From Pseudomonas sp. SJZ074 (lineage in GTDB: Bacteria; Pseudomonadota; Gammaproteobacteria; Pseudomonadales; Pseudomonadaceae), in the NCBI RefSeq assembly GCF_007828215.1, contig NZ_VIUE01000032.1, positions 1-64,000 of the forward strand: a DNA stretch of 64,000 nucleotides, written 5' to 3'. The notes beneath the pieces are model-generated. The model was not told the DNA's origin and did no database searches. It saw only the letters and a program-made list of their open reading frames with translations. Of this stretch, positions 1 to 8,554 are shown one piece after another (position 1 is the first letter of the stretch; every line of letters begins with the position of its first letter). Both the position numbers and the translations under genes were made by a program.

Positions 1-247
1 GTCCAAGGCCAGGGCGGCCGAGGACAGTGAAGATTTCCAAAACTCGGTATCCGGTAGATCGTAAGGCCGCTCCGCTTAAGTGAACAGCATTACGCCGTCG
101 TCGCGGGCTTTTTATTGCCTGATATTTCTTGGCAATGGTGATCAACTGTGGAAGCGAGCCTGCTCGCGATGGCGGTGCATCAGTTGCATCGATGTGCCTG
201 ACACACCGTTATCGCGAGCAGGCTCGCTCCCACAGGGGTTACTGGGC
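1..247. other. Intergenic sequence at the left window edge
   Basis: No gene can be supported here. Positions 1-60 could be the first codons of a leftward gene, since the minus strand reads an alanine-rich, signal-like stretch, but there is no clear ATG with a ribosome site and the frame is cut by the window edge. The rest is spacer containing one REP pair (146-235), and it ends at the stop codon of the leftward phosphatase gene. Confidence 0.5.
146..235. repeat. REP doublet (inverted pair)
   Basis: Two copies of the Pseudomonas REP core, GAGCCTGCTCGCGATGG and its reverse complement, face each other about 40 bp apart. The 3' side keeps the full CTCGCTCCCACAGGGG end and the 5' copy reads GTGGAAGC instead of GTGGGAGC. 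This REPIN-like arrangement recurs through the window, always between genes. Confidence 0.85.
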
Positions 248-1303
248 TTACTGAATATCCTCAGGCTTGACGATCACCCAATTCTTGTCCGCCGTAACCG
301 GCAGCCCTTCCTTGGCCTGGGCGGCAGCGTGCTTGGCCATCATGCCGTTGATCTGGGTCATGTACTTGTCCTTGCGGTTGACCCACAGGTGGATACCGCC
401 CTTGGCCACATCCACGTCGTGGAACAGCATGTAGCCGTCACTGCTCGGCGTGTCGCCGCCCACCAGGACCGGTTTTTTCCACTCATCGATATAGGTCAGG
501 ATCGCCGCATGCTTGCCGGCCATCCAGGTTGCCGGAGTCCACAGGTAAGGCGTGTACTCCAGGTCCAGGTTGGCCTTCTCTTCATACTTGCCGGCGGTGA
601 TCTGCTTGCGAGCGGTAGTCAGCTCGCCGGTCTTGCGATCCTTGAGCAGCGTGGTCACGCCGATGACGTTCTGCGGCTTGAGGTTGTAGCCGTATTTCGG
701 ATCGGCGGCGACCATGCGCACCAGCTCTTCCGACGCCGCGGTCATGACATAGACCTCGATGCCGTTTTCCATCAGCTTGTTGTACAGCTCGGTCTGACCG
801 GTGAAGACTTTTGGCGGGTTGACGTTGTAGTTGACTACCTTGTCGCCGTCGTAATACGTGGTCGGTACAGGCTTGCCAGACGCCATCAGCTCGTCGACGT
901 AGCCCTTGAGCTCCTTGAGCGTGAAGCCGGAGAACACCTGGGCCACCCATGGGTAGCAGACCATGTCATCCACTTCGCAAAGGCGGTAGTAGTAACTGAA
1001 CAGGCTTTCCTTGTGATCGGCCGTGTCCTTGAATGGAATCAGCTTCAGGGAGGGATCGAGGGTTTCCCGGGTGATGAGGCCCTTGTTCTCCATGAACGGC
1101 AACAACGACTCTTCCAGGTCGTAGCGGTAACTGGTGTTGTCCATGTCGAACACCGCGAAGTTACCTTTGTTGGCGTTGGCCGCGATCATCGCATCCAGTG
1201 CCTTGGCCTGTTCCGCCGGCCAGTGCTTGAGTTCGGTGGCAAGTGCCTGGCCGGCGAGACCAAGGCTCAGGGCGACAGCGAGAAAACGAGGTACGAGCTT
1301 CAT
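248..1303 (-). CDS. pchP: Phosphorylcholine phosphatase, secreted HAD-family hydrolase
   Basis: A 351-residue HAD-superfamily phosphatase. A signal peptide (about residues 1-22, ending GQALA) predicts periplasmic location. HAD motif I is DMDNT at residues 53-57, whose first Asp would be the nucleophile; a later VGGDTPSSD stretch fits the acidic motif III. This arrangement matches Pseudomonas PchP, which releases choline from phosphorylcholine. The start at 1303 is preferred because GGGAG lies 8 bases upstream; an ATG two codons earlier sits too close to it. The gene is divergent from tcyP across 241 bp. Substrate assignment is by family resemblance and is not proven from sequence. Confidence 0.8.
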   Translation of the reverse strand: MKLVPRFLAVALSLGLAGQALATELKHWPAEQAKALDAMIAANANKGNFAVFDMDNTSYRYDLEESLLPFMENKGLITRETLDPSLKLIPFKDTADHKESLFSYYYRLCEVDDMVCYPWVAQVFSGFTLKELKGYVDELMASGKPVPTTYYDGDKVVNYNVNPPKVFTGQTELYNKLMENGIEVYVMTAASEELVRMVAADPKYGYNLKPQNVIGVTTLLKDRKTGELTTARKQITAGKYEEKANLDLEYTPYLWTPATWMAGKHAAILTYIDEWKKPVLVGGDTPSSDGYMLFHDVDVAKGGIHLWVNRKDKYMTQINGMMAKHAAAQAKEGLPVTADKNWVIVKPEDIQ

Positions 1304-1544
1304 CGGCATTTCTCCCAGGTTCAAAGAATCCGACGCTAACAAATGCGCGTGACAGTCCTCGCCTGTCCGCGACCGCTTGCGTCTCGAAAACGCCAGCGAC
1401 GTACCTGCAAACGCCAAGTCCTTATTCCATAAACGACATTCAACATGCTTTTTTAGTATTAATTCATTATTTTTCAGGCTGTTAGGCTTCCTTGCTCGCG
1501 GTCGCGGCTTCAGGCGACTGGCAAGTCTTAACGGAGCTTTTTTG

Positions 1545-2936
1545 ATGAATCTGCCGCTGATCCTCAATCTGCTGGTATTCCTCGCCTTGCTGTTCGGCCT
1601 GGCGCAAACCCGTCATCGCAACTGGAGCCTGGCGAAAAAAGTGCTGCTGGCGCTGGTGCTGGGCGTGGCATTCGGGATTGCCCTGCATACGGTCCATGGC
1701 GCCGGCAGCCCGGTGCTCAAGGCCTCCATTGGCTGGTTCGACCTGGTGGGCAACGGCTATGTGCAGTTGCTGCAAATGATCGTGATCCCGCTGGTCTTCG
1801 CCTCGATTCTCAGCGCCGTGGCCCGGCTGCATAACGCCTCGTCCCTGGGCAGGATCAGCTTCCTGACCATCGGCACATTGCTGTTCACCACCGCCATCGC
1901 GGCGCTGATCGGTATCGGTTTGACCAACCTGTTTGGCCTCACTGCCGAAGGGCTTGTTGCCGGCACCCAGGAGCTGGCGCGGCTACAAGTGATCCAGAGC
2001 GATTACGCCGGCAAGGTCGCCGACCTGAACATTGCGCAACTGCTGCTCTCGTTCATTCCGCAGAATCCCTTCGCCGACCTGGCCCGGGCCAAGCCGACCT
2101 CAATCATCAGCGTAGTGATTTTCGCGGCCTTCCTGGGTGTCGCGGCGCTGCAACTGCTCAAGGATGACGTCGAGAAAGGCCAGAAGGTGGTCAACGCCAT
2201 CGACACCCTGCAAAGCTGGATCACGCGCCTGGTGCGCCTGGTGATGAAGCTGACGCCGTATGGTGTGCTGGCGTTGATGACCAAGGTCGTGGCCGGCTCC
2301 AACCTGCAGGACATCATCAAGCTGGGCAGTTTCGTGGTGGTTTCGTACCTGGGACTGGGCCTGATGTTCGTGGTTCACGGCCTGCTGGTGTCCGCCGCCG
2401 GGATCAACCCTCTGCGTTTTTTCCGCAAGATCTGGCCGGTGCTGACCTTTGCCTTCACCAGCCGCTCCAGTGCCGCGACCATCCCCCTGAGCATCGAAGC
2501 CCAGACCCGCCGCCTTGGGATCCCGCGTTCCATTGCCAGTTTCAGTGCCTCGTTCGGCGCCACCATCGGCCAGAACGGTTGCGCCGGCCTCTACCCCGCC
2601 ATGTTGGCCGTGATGGTTGCGCCAACGGTGGGCATCAACCCGTTGGATCCGGTGTGGATCGCAACCCTGGTTGCCATCGTGACCTTGAGCTCCGCCGGTG
2701 TAGCCGGCGTCGGTGGTGGCGCGACGTTCGCCGCGTTGATCGTGCTGCCGGCCATGGACTTGCCGGTTTCACTGGTGGCGTTGCTGATTTCCGTCGAGCC
2801 GCTGATCGACATGGGTCGGACGGCATTGAACGTCAGCGGCTCGATCACCGCCGGGGCGATTACCAGCCAGATGATGCAGCAGACCGACAAGGCCTTGCTG
2901 GATGCGCAGGAGCATACTGAGTTGGCGCATGCCTGA
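1545..2936 (+). CDS. tcyP: L-cystine:cation symporter TcyP (YdjN)
   Basis: A 463-residue inner-membrane symporter of the dicarboxylate/amino acid:cation family, the same length as E. coli YdjN/TcyP and recognisably similar throughout (for example GNGYVQLLQMIVIPLVFASI, TSRSSAATIPL, GATIGQNGCAGLYPAML). It imports L-cystine as a sulfur source. The start ATG at 1545 is preceded by ACGGAGC; the frame stays open upstream but that part lacks membrane-protein character. The AT-rich stretch at about 1430-1480 is the likely promoter. The gene fits the sulfur-related content of the ssu block further along. Confidence 0.92.
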   Translation: MNLPLILNLLVFLALLFGLAQTRHRNWSLAKKVLLALVLGVAFGIALHTVHGAGSPVLKASIGWFDLVGNGYVQLLQMIVIPLVFASILSAVARLHNASSLGRISFLTIGTLLFTTAIAALIGIGLTNLFGLTAEGLVAGTQELARLQVIQSDYAGKVADLNIAQLLLSFIPQNPFADLARAKPTSIISVVIFAAFLGVAALQLLKDDVEKGQKVVNAIDTLQSWITRLVRLVMKLTPYGVLALMTKVVAGSNLQDIIKLGSFVVVSYLGLGLMFVVHGLLVSAAGINPLRFFRKIWPVLTFAFTSRSSAATIPLSIEAQTRRLGIPRSIASFSASFGATIGQNGCAGLYPAMLAVMVAPTVGINPLDPVWIATLVAIVTLSSAGVAGVGGGATFAALIVLPAMDLPVSLVALLISVEPLIDMGRTALNVSGSITAGAITSQMMQQTDKALLDAQEHTELAHA

Positions 2937-2942
2937 TAGACC

Positions 2943-3036
2943 GCTACGCGAGCAGGCTCGCACACATTGGATCTGCGGTGAACACGGCAATCGCTGTCAC
3001 CGCCAGACCCTGTGGGAGCGAGCCTGCTCGCGATAC
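2943..3036. repeat. REP doublet (inverted pair)
   Basis: CGCGAGCAGGCTCGCACAC at 2947-2965 faces GTGGGAGCGAGCCTGCTCGCGA at about 3012-3033. It sits between the convergent ends of tcyP and folA and is the only structure seen there that could end either transcript. Confidence 0.85.
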
Positions 3037-3044
3037 TTTTGCTG

Positions 3045-3557
3045 TTAAAGCTTTTCCCAAACCTCAAAGCTGTAGGCCGGCTTATCCCCTTCCGCCGGGT
3101 TCGGCTGGTTCGAAACCAGTTCCCACTGGCTCGAATCAAACTCCGGAAACCACGCATCTCCTTCCGGGCTCAGTGCCACACGGGTCAGGTAAAGCCGATC
3201 AGCCTGCTCCAGGGCCTGGGCATACAGCTGGGCACCGCCGATCAGCATCAGCTCATCGCCCCCCTGCCCCAGCGCCCACGCCTCGGCCCGTTCCACCGCG
3301 GCCTCCAGCGAGGAAAAGACTTCAGCGCCTTCGAGCACCAGCCCCGGCTGACGACTGACCACGATGTTCAAACGCCCCGGCAGTGGCCGACCGAGTGAGT
3401 CCCAGGTTTTGCGACCCATGATGATCGGCTTGCCCAGGGTGGTGGCCTTGAAATACTTGAAATCCCCCGGCAAATGCCAGGGCATGCTGTTATCGACGCC
3501 GATCACACGGTTTTCACCGAGGGCTGCGATCAGGCTTAAGGGGAGAGTTTTTTTCAT
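3045..3557 (-). CDS. folA: Dihydrofolate reductase
   Basis: A 170-residue cytosolic enzyme reducing dihydrofolate to tetrahydrofolate with NADPH. Family signatures are clear: N-terminal LSLIAALGENRVIGVDNSMP with the substrate loop, WHLPGDFKYFK (Asp is the catalytic acid), the IIMGRKTWDSLGRPLPGR cofactor segment, and the C-terminal GDAWFPEF. The start at 3557 gives normal DHFR length; the 24 extra upstream codons have no DHFR similarity. It is convergent with tcyP and divergent from the DUF2868 gene, whose start lies only 84 bp away. Confidence 0.97.
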   Translation of the reverse strand: MKKTLPLSLIAALGENRVIGVDNSMPWHLPGDFKYFKATTLGKPIIMGRKTWDSLGRPLPGRLNIVVSRQPGLVLEGAEVFSSLEAAVERAEAWALGQGGDELMLIGGAQLYAQALEQADRLYLTRVALSPEGDAWFPEFDSSQWELVSNQPNPAEGDKPAYSFEVWEKL

Positions 3558-3640
3558 GGTGCCGAGGATAGCAGAGGCTCGGCGTACCCTGACAGGCGCC
3601 CAGCGGTTATCCTCAACGCTCATTTGCAACGGAAGCGCAC

Positions 3641-5020
3641 GTGACTGCTCCCCTGACTGAACTGCAGAACTTCTGGCTGACCGAGACGATACGCCTGCGT
3701 GAAGAACACGCAGGGCCGCTCCAAGACCAGGAAGCCAATCGCCTGGCCCGCGCGGCGGGCGGCGATCTATCGACCCGTATTCACCGTCGCGCCCACTGGC
3801 TGGCCGAGCGCGACGGCCTCATCGAAGCCCTGCGCCATTGGCTGCAAGGGGCACGCCTGGCACTGATCGTATTGACCGTCTTCGCCATCCTTAGCGGCGC
3901 CGGCCTGGGGTTTGCCGCCCTTGGCGACGGTCGAACGCCCGTCAACGTGTTCTGGGCCCTCGGCAGCCTCTTGGGGCTCAACCTGATCCTGCTCATCGGC
4001 TGGGCTCTGGGCCTGATATTCGCAGGGGAACAAGGCGCGACGCTGGGACGCCTGTGGCTGTGGCTCAGCGAAAAACTCGCCCGCGATGCCAAGGCCGCCC
4101 AACTGGCGCCGGCCTTGCTGCTCTTGCTGCAACGACACAAGCTCAATCGCTGGGCCCTCGGCATGCTGGTCAATGGCCTGTGGCTGCTGGCGATGTTCAG
4201 TGCGCTGGTCATCGTACTGCTGCTGATGGCGACCCGACGCTATGGCTTCGTCTGGGAAACCACCCTTCTCGGTGGCGAAACCTTCGTCACCCTGACCCGT
4301 ACCCTGGGCGCGTTGCCGGCGCTGTTGGGGTTCAGTGTTCCTACCGTCGAGATGATTCGCGCCAGCGGTGATGGCGCCCTGAACATCGAAAGCGCCCGTC
4401 AGGCCTGGGCTGCGTGGCTGGTGGGCGTGGTGCTGGTGTATGGTGTACTGCCGCGCCTGGGCCTGGCGCTGCTGTGCCTGTGGCGTTGGCGGCGCGGCCG
4501 CGCCACCCTGCGTCTGGATTTGAACCTGCCGGGCTACGCGCAACTGCGCGAACACCTGATGCCCAGCAGCGAACGGTTGGGGGTCAACGACGCCGCACCT
4601 GGGCAATTGCATCAGATTGAGCAGCCGGCTGGCACGATGGTCAGCGCGGGGGCGCTGCTGGTGGCCATCGAGCTGGACGAACGGCCCTGGCCGCCGAAGT
4701 TGCCGGATTCAGTAAAAAACGCCGGCGTCCTCGACAGCCGCGAGTCACGTCACAAACTCCTCGAACAGCTGTCGCGCTTTCCTCCGGCGCGCCTGGCGAT
4801 TGCCTGCGATCCACGACGCTCACCGGACCGCGGCAGCCTGGCATTGATCGCCGAACTGGCCCGCAGCGCCAGTGCTACCCGCGTCTGGCTGTTACAGGCC
4901 CCCCCCGGCGAGGCCCTGGATGCCGAGCGCCTGGGGGACTGGCACAACGCACTGCAACAGTTGCAACTACCCTTCGCCGACTGTGCGCCCTTGAACTGGC
5001 TGGAGAGCGGCCATGACTGA
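3641..5020 (+). CDS. DUF2868 domain membrane protein
   Basis: A 459-residue protein with a charged N-terminus (about residues 1-70), then hydrophobic segments near residues 72-93, 103-130, 175-200 and 258-280, and a soluble C-terminal part of about 150 residues. It resembles the DUF2868 family, which has no established function. Its stop codon overlaps the next gene's start by 8 bases, so the two are probably translated together and may act as one membrane protein plus GTPase unit. The start at 3641 is the ORF start and may be a GTG; no strong ribosome site distinguishes it. Confidence 0.75.
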   Translation: MTAPLTELQNFWLTETIRLREEHAGPLQDQEANRLARAAGGDLSTRIHRRAHWLAERDGLIEALRHWLQGARLALIVLTVFAILSGAGLGFAALGDGRTPVNVFWALGSLLGLNLILLIGWALGLIFAGEQGATLGRLWLWLSEKLARDAKAAQLAPALLLLLQRHKLNRWALGMLVNGLWLLAMFSALVIVLLLMATRRYGFVWETTLLGGETFVTLTRTLGALPALLGFSVPTVEMIRASGDGALNIESARQAWAAWLVGVVLVYGVLPRLGLALLCLWRWRRGRATLRLDLNLPGYAQLREHLMPSSERLGVNDAAPGQLHQIEQPAGTMVSAGALLVAIELDERPWPPKLPDSVKNAGVLDSRESRHKLLEQLSRFPPARLAIACDPRRSPDRGSLALIAELARSASATRVWLLQAPPGEALDAERLGDWHNALQQLQLPFADCAPLNWLESGHD

Positions 5021-6386
5021 GCCCATGAAGCCGCTGAAACTGGCCGTGGTCGGCCACACCAATGTCGGCAAGACTTCGCTGCTGCGCACCCTGACCCGGG
5101 ACGTCGGCTTTGGCGAAGTGTCCCATCGCCCGAGTACCACCCGGCACGTCGAAGGCGCGCGTTTGTCGGTGGACGGCGAAGCGCTGCTGGAGCTGTACGA
5201 CACGCCTGGCCTGGAGGACGCCATCGCGTTGCTCGACTACCTCGAACGCCTGGAGCGTCCGGGTGAACGTCTGGACGGCCCGGCGCGCCTGGCCCGTTTC
5301 CTGGAGGGCAGCGAGGCGCGACAGCGCTTCGAGCAGGAAGCCAAAGTGCTGCGGCAACTGCTTGCCAGCGATGCCGGGCTCTACGTGATCGATGCCCGAG
5401 AGCCGGTGCTGGCCAAGTACCGCGATGAACTGGAAGTCCTCGCCAGTTGCGGCAAACCGCTGCTGCCGGTGCTGAATTTCGTCAGCAGTGCCCAGCACCG
5501 CGAACCCGACTGGCGCGAGGCCCTGGCCCGCTTGGGGCTGCACGCCCTGGTGCGTTTCGACAGCGTTGCCCCGCCCGAGGATGGCGAGCGGCGCCTGTAC
5601 GAAAGCCTCGCGCTGTTGTTGGAAAATGCGCGCGGCCAACTGGAACGGCTGATCGCCGATCAACAGGCCCAACGCCTGGCTCGCCAACATAGCGCAGCGC
5701 GCTTGATCGCCGAGTTGCTGATCGATTGCGCCGCCTGCCGACGCAGCGTGACCAGCGACGCCGAGCTGGAGCGCCAGGCCATCAGCGAGCTGCGCAACGC
5801 GGTGCGCCAACGGGAACAGCGCTGCGTCGAGGCCCTGCTCAAGCTCTACGCCTTCCGTCCCCAGGACGCCGCGGCCAGTGATCTACCGCTGCTCGATGGA
5901 CGCTGGGGCGATGACCTGTTCAACCCGGCAACCCTCAAACAACTGGGCGTACAGGTCGGTGGCGGAATCGCGGCCGGGGCGGCAGCCGGGGCGGGTGTGG
6001 ATTTGCTGGTGGGCGGCCTGACCCTCGGTGCCGCCGCCCTGGTCGGTGCCATTGCCGGCGGTGCGCTGCAAACCGCCCGCGGCTATGGCAACCGGTTGAT
6101 GGGCAAGCTCAAGGGCCAGCGGGAACTGACGGTAGACGATAGCGTGCTGCGCCTGCTGGCCCTGCGCCAACGGCAACTGCTGCAAGCCCTGAACCAGCGC
6201 GGCCATGCGGCGCTGGACAGCATTCGAATCGACACACCCCAGGACAAGGGCTGGCGAGAGGGCAAACTGCCGGAAACGTTGAACAAGGCCCGGGCGTATC
6301 CGCAGTGGTCATCGCTCAACGCCCATCCAAGGTTGAGTCAGGCCGAGCGGCAGGAGCAGATCGAGCAGTTGGCCGCGCAGCTCTGA
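5013..6386 (+). CDS. GTPase with DUF3482 domain
   Basis: A 457-residue protein with an Era/TrmE-like GTPase domain: the P-loop GHTNVGKTS is at residues 14-22, the G2-like threonine pair lies in RPSTTRH, and G3 is YDTPG near residue 69. The canonical NKxD motif is not evident; NFVSS near residue 157 may replace it. Around residues 310-350 there is a glycine/alanine-rich hydrophobic stretch (GGGIAAGAAAGAGVDLL) resembling a glycine zipper that could insert in membrane. It overlaps the DUF2868 gene. The process it controls is unknown. Confidence 0.8.
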   Translation: MTEPMKPLKLAVVGHTNVGKTSLLRTLTRDVGFGEVSHRPSTTRHVEGARLSVDGEALLELYDTPGLEDAIALLDYLERLERPGERLDGPARLARFLEGSEARQRFEQEAKVLRQLLASDAGLYVIDAREPVLAKYRDELEVLASCGKPLLPVLNFVSSAQHREPDWREALARLGLHALVRFDSVAPPEDGERRLYESLALLLENARGQLERLIADQQAQRLARQHSAARLIAELLIDCAACRRSVTSDAELERQAISELRNAVRQREQRCVEALLKLYAFRPQDAAASDLPLLDGRWGDDLFNPATLKQLGVQVGGGIAAGAAAGAGVDLLVGGLTLGAAALVGAIAGGALQTARGYGNRLMGKLKGQRELTVDDSVLRLLALRQRQLLQALNQRGHAALDSIRIDTPQDKGWREGKLPETLNKARAYPQWSSLNAHPRLSQAERQEQIEQLAAQL

Positions 6387-6428
6387 AACGACACAACCCC
6401 CTGTGGCGAGGGGGAGATCAGCAGTTGA

Positions 6429-6908
6429 TCAAAGCTTGAGCGCCGCCGCAGCCTCAGCCAACTCCAACTCGCTGAACACCCGCACTCCGTGACGCCTGAG
6501 CAACGCCGCCGTCACGCCTTCGCCAGGAACCTTCACGCCGCCGAACGTCCCATCATAAGTCAGCAGATTGCCGCAGGACGGGCTGTTGGCCTTGAGCACG
6601 GCGATCCGGATACCGTGTTCACGCACCAGCTCCAGGGCCTGGTACGCCCCCGACAGGAACTGCGCACTTACGTCCTCCCCCTCGGTGGTCATCACTGCCG
6701 TCTGGCCATCGAGTACTTGTACGCCCTGTCCGCCGGGAATTTCCGCCGCCGCCCGAGGCGTGGGCAAGCCGCCGGCGACTTCCGGACACAGCGGCACGAC
6801 GCGGCCTTCATCGACCCACTGCTGGAGGCGCTCGAACGGCCCGCTGGCAGCACCGTCATAACGCACGCGATGTCCGAGCAGGCAACGACTGACCAGAATT
6901 TTTTCCAT
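6429..6908 (-). CDS. DUF523 family protein
   Basis: A 159-residue protein of the DUF523 family, recognised by the N-terminal SRCLLGHRVRYDG, the PLCPEVAGGLPTPR segment, and LKANSPSCG. The conserved cysteines (in SRCLLG, LCPE and SPSCG) suggest a metal or Fe-S site, but no activity is established. It starts 2 bases after the stop of the 2OG oxygenase gene, so the two form an operon. An AT-poor 40-bp gap separates its end from that of the convergent GTPase gene. Confidence 0.85.
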   Translation of the reverse strand: MEKILVSRCLLGHRVRYDGAASGPFERLQQWVDEGRVVPLCPEVAGGLPTPRAAAEIPGGQGVQVLDGQTAVMTTEGEDVSAQFLSGAYQALELVREHGIRIAVLKANSPSCGNLLTYDGTFGGVKVPGEGVTAALLRRHGVRVFSELELAEAAAALKL

Positions 6909-6910
6909 GC

Positions 6911-7543
6911 TCAGAACAACTCGTTGCCACGGCGTCGGAACCAGCCGGTCAAGGACAGGCGGTCCCGCGTAGCCGGCAGCACTTCATGGGGGATGTTTCC
7001 CGACAGGAATACCACCAGGCAGCCACCGGTGGGCACCACGTCCTGCTCCCTTCCTTCATCCAGGTACATGCGCAGCTGCCCGCCATGCTCCGGCAACCAG
7101 CCGTCATTGAGGTAAAGCACCGCCGACACCATGCGCCGGTCGTCGTCACGGAAGCGGTCGACGTGCTTGAGGTAGAACGCACCGGGCGGGTACAGGGCGA
7201 AGTGGCTTTCGAAATCCTCCAGGCCCAGGAAGAGCCCACGGTTCAATGCCTCGCGCAGGCTGTCCATCAGCCCCAGGTAACGGTCGCAGGCCTCGGCCTG
7301 GCCGGGTTCGATCCACTGGATGCGATCACCCCGTATGCCTTCGCGGATCTCCGAAGACAAGCCGCGCCCGACCGCAGCCGGGGCCAGTTCGCCTTCGGCG
7401 GCACGCTGGCGACACTCGGCCGCCAGGGCACGGGTCAGCGCCTCCGGCAGGAAGATGTTCTGCTGCGACCAGCCGCGCTCGGCCAGGTCATCGACGATGC
7501 GTAACAGCAACGGGTGATCAGATGGTATTTGCATGGCGCGCAT
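6911..7543 (-). CDS. 2OG-Fe(II) oxygenase (prolyl 4-hydroxylase-like)
   Basis: A 210-residue dioxygenase. The iron-binding motif is visible as HVD in FYLKHVDRF (about residue 126) and a distal His in NIPHEVLPA (about residue 187); the Arg that binds 2-oxoglutarate follows in ATRDRLSLTGWF. The HEVLP and GWFRRR ends are typical of the P4Hc group. The substrate is unknown. It is the first gene of a two-gene operon with DUF523. An alternative ATG lies at 7534; neither start has a strong ribosome site. Confidence 0.85.
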   Translation of the reverse strand: MRAMQIPSDHPLLLRIVDDLAERGWSQQNIFLPEALTRALAAECRQRAAEGELAPAAVGRGLSSEIREGIRGDRIQWIEPGQAEACDRYLGLMDSLREALNRGLFLGLEDFESHFALYPPGAFYLKHVDRFRDDDRRMVSAVLYLNDGWLPEHGGQLRMYLDEGREQDVVPTGGCLVVFLSGNIPHEVLPATRDRLSLTGWFRRRGNELF

Positions 7544-7683
7544 AGTATGCCTGTACCCGCAGAACCGACAACGCCACGCAGCGGGTTTGCAACGCCAGGT
7601 GGCACCACGGTACGAACTTGATACGAATTCTCGACAAGTTCCCGCCCCCCACGGAGAATAGTCGGCTGCTGACAGGAGTCCCT

Positions 7684-8427
7684 ATGCGTCGTTTGCTTTT
7701 CTCACTGTTGATGTTCTGCGTTTTGCCCGCCTGGGCAGACAGCTACGACCAGTTGTACAAGGTCGCCGGCTGGCCGGAACAGCGGGCGCATTTCAACGAT
7801 GCCCTGAGCGCCGCGCAGCAGCGTTACCAGAACAGCCTGCCGCCGGCGGTGTTCCAGGCCCTGGTGAACAATAGCAATCAGCGTTTCGCCCCCCAGGCCA
7901 TGGACCAGCGGGCCGAAGCGCAGATGCGCAGGAATCTTCGTGATCCGAACCCGGCCCTGGCATTTTTCCAGTCGCCCCTGGGACGCAAGGTGGTGGCTGC
8001 CGAGCTGTTGGCGACCCGGCGCGATCAATTGGCAAAGAACGCCAAGGGCCTGCCCAAGATGCAGGCCAGCGACAACCGCCTGCTGATCATCGGCCACCTG
8101 GCCCAGGCCCTGCCCGCCCGCGAGGCTGGTGCCGAAGTCAGCCTGGCCATTGCTGGCGTGGCGGCCGACAGCCTGAGCTCGATGATCCCCGGCCTGCTGG
8201 GCGGCGGCCAGGCCCAGGGTATGCTGAACGGCCAGCGCCAACGGCTGATGGATCAGATCGGCGCCGACCTGAACAACACACTGCTGTACGTCTACCGTGA
8301 CCTGACCGATACCGAACTGGAGGAGTTTGCCACGTTTGCCGAATCGGCCGAGGGCCAGGCTTACTATCAGGCAGCCCTGGCGGCGATCCGGGCGGGGTTG
8401 GCGGTGGGGCAGAATCTCGGGCAATAG
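7684..8427 (+). CDS. Secreted DUF2059-like protein
   Basis: A 247-residue protein with a signal peptide (MRRLLFSLLMFCVLPAWA, cut near residue 18), so probably periplasmic. The C-terminal segment LTDTELEEFATFAESAEGQA resembles the DUF2059 pattern in which a helical repeat ends with a ...GQ motif, but this match is weak. The ATG at 7684 follows GACAGGAG and gives a proper signal peptide; the in-frame extension to 7618 does not. No enzyme motif is seen. Confidence 0.65.
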   Translation: MRRLLFSLLMFCVLPAWADSYDQLYKVAGWPEQRAHFNDALSAAQQRYQNSLPPAVFQALVNNSNQRFAPQAMDQRAEAQMRRNLRDPNPALAFFQSPLGRKVVAAELLATRRDQLAKNAKGLPKMQASDNRLLIIGHLAQALPAREAGAEVSLAIAGVAADSLSSMIPGLLGGGQAQGMLNGQRQRLMDQIGADLNNTLLYVYRDLTDTELEEFATFAESAEGQAYYQAALAAIRAGLAVGQNLGQ

Positions 8428-8449
8428 ATCTTCAGCGTCTGAAGTACCA

Positions 8450-8545
8450 CCATCGCGAGCAGGCTCGCTCCCACAGGGGCTGAGTGAACTCAAATATCTC
8501 GGCCGATCTCAATTCAATGTGGAAGCGAGCCTGCTCGCGATGGCG
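8450..8545. repeat. REP doublet (inverted pair)
   Basis: CATCGCGAGCAGGCTCGCTC at 8450 faces GTGGAAGCGAGCCTGCTCGC at 8519, forming a REPIN-like pair between the ends of two convergent genes. Confidence 0.85.
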
Positions 8546-8554
8546 CTTGTGCGG

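Noticed and set aside
1..60. A leftward gene beginning at the left edge
   Set aside because: The minus strand reads an SSAALALD-like stretch but without a clear start codon and ribosome site, and the edge cuts it. It cannot be supported from this window.
3767..4612. 281-codon minus-strand frame opposite the DUF2868 gene
   Set aside because: Gln/Arg/His-rich shadow frame typical of high-GC DNA, with no motifs.
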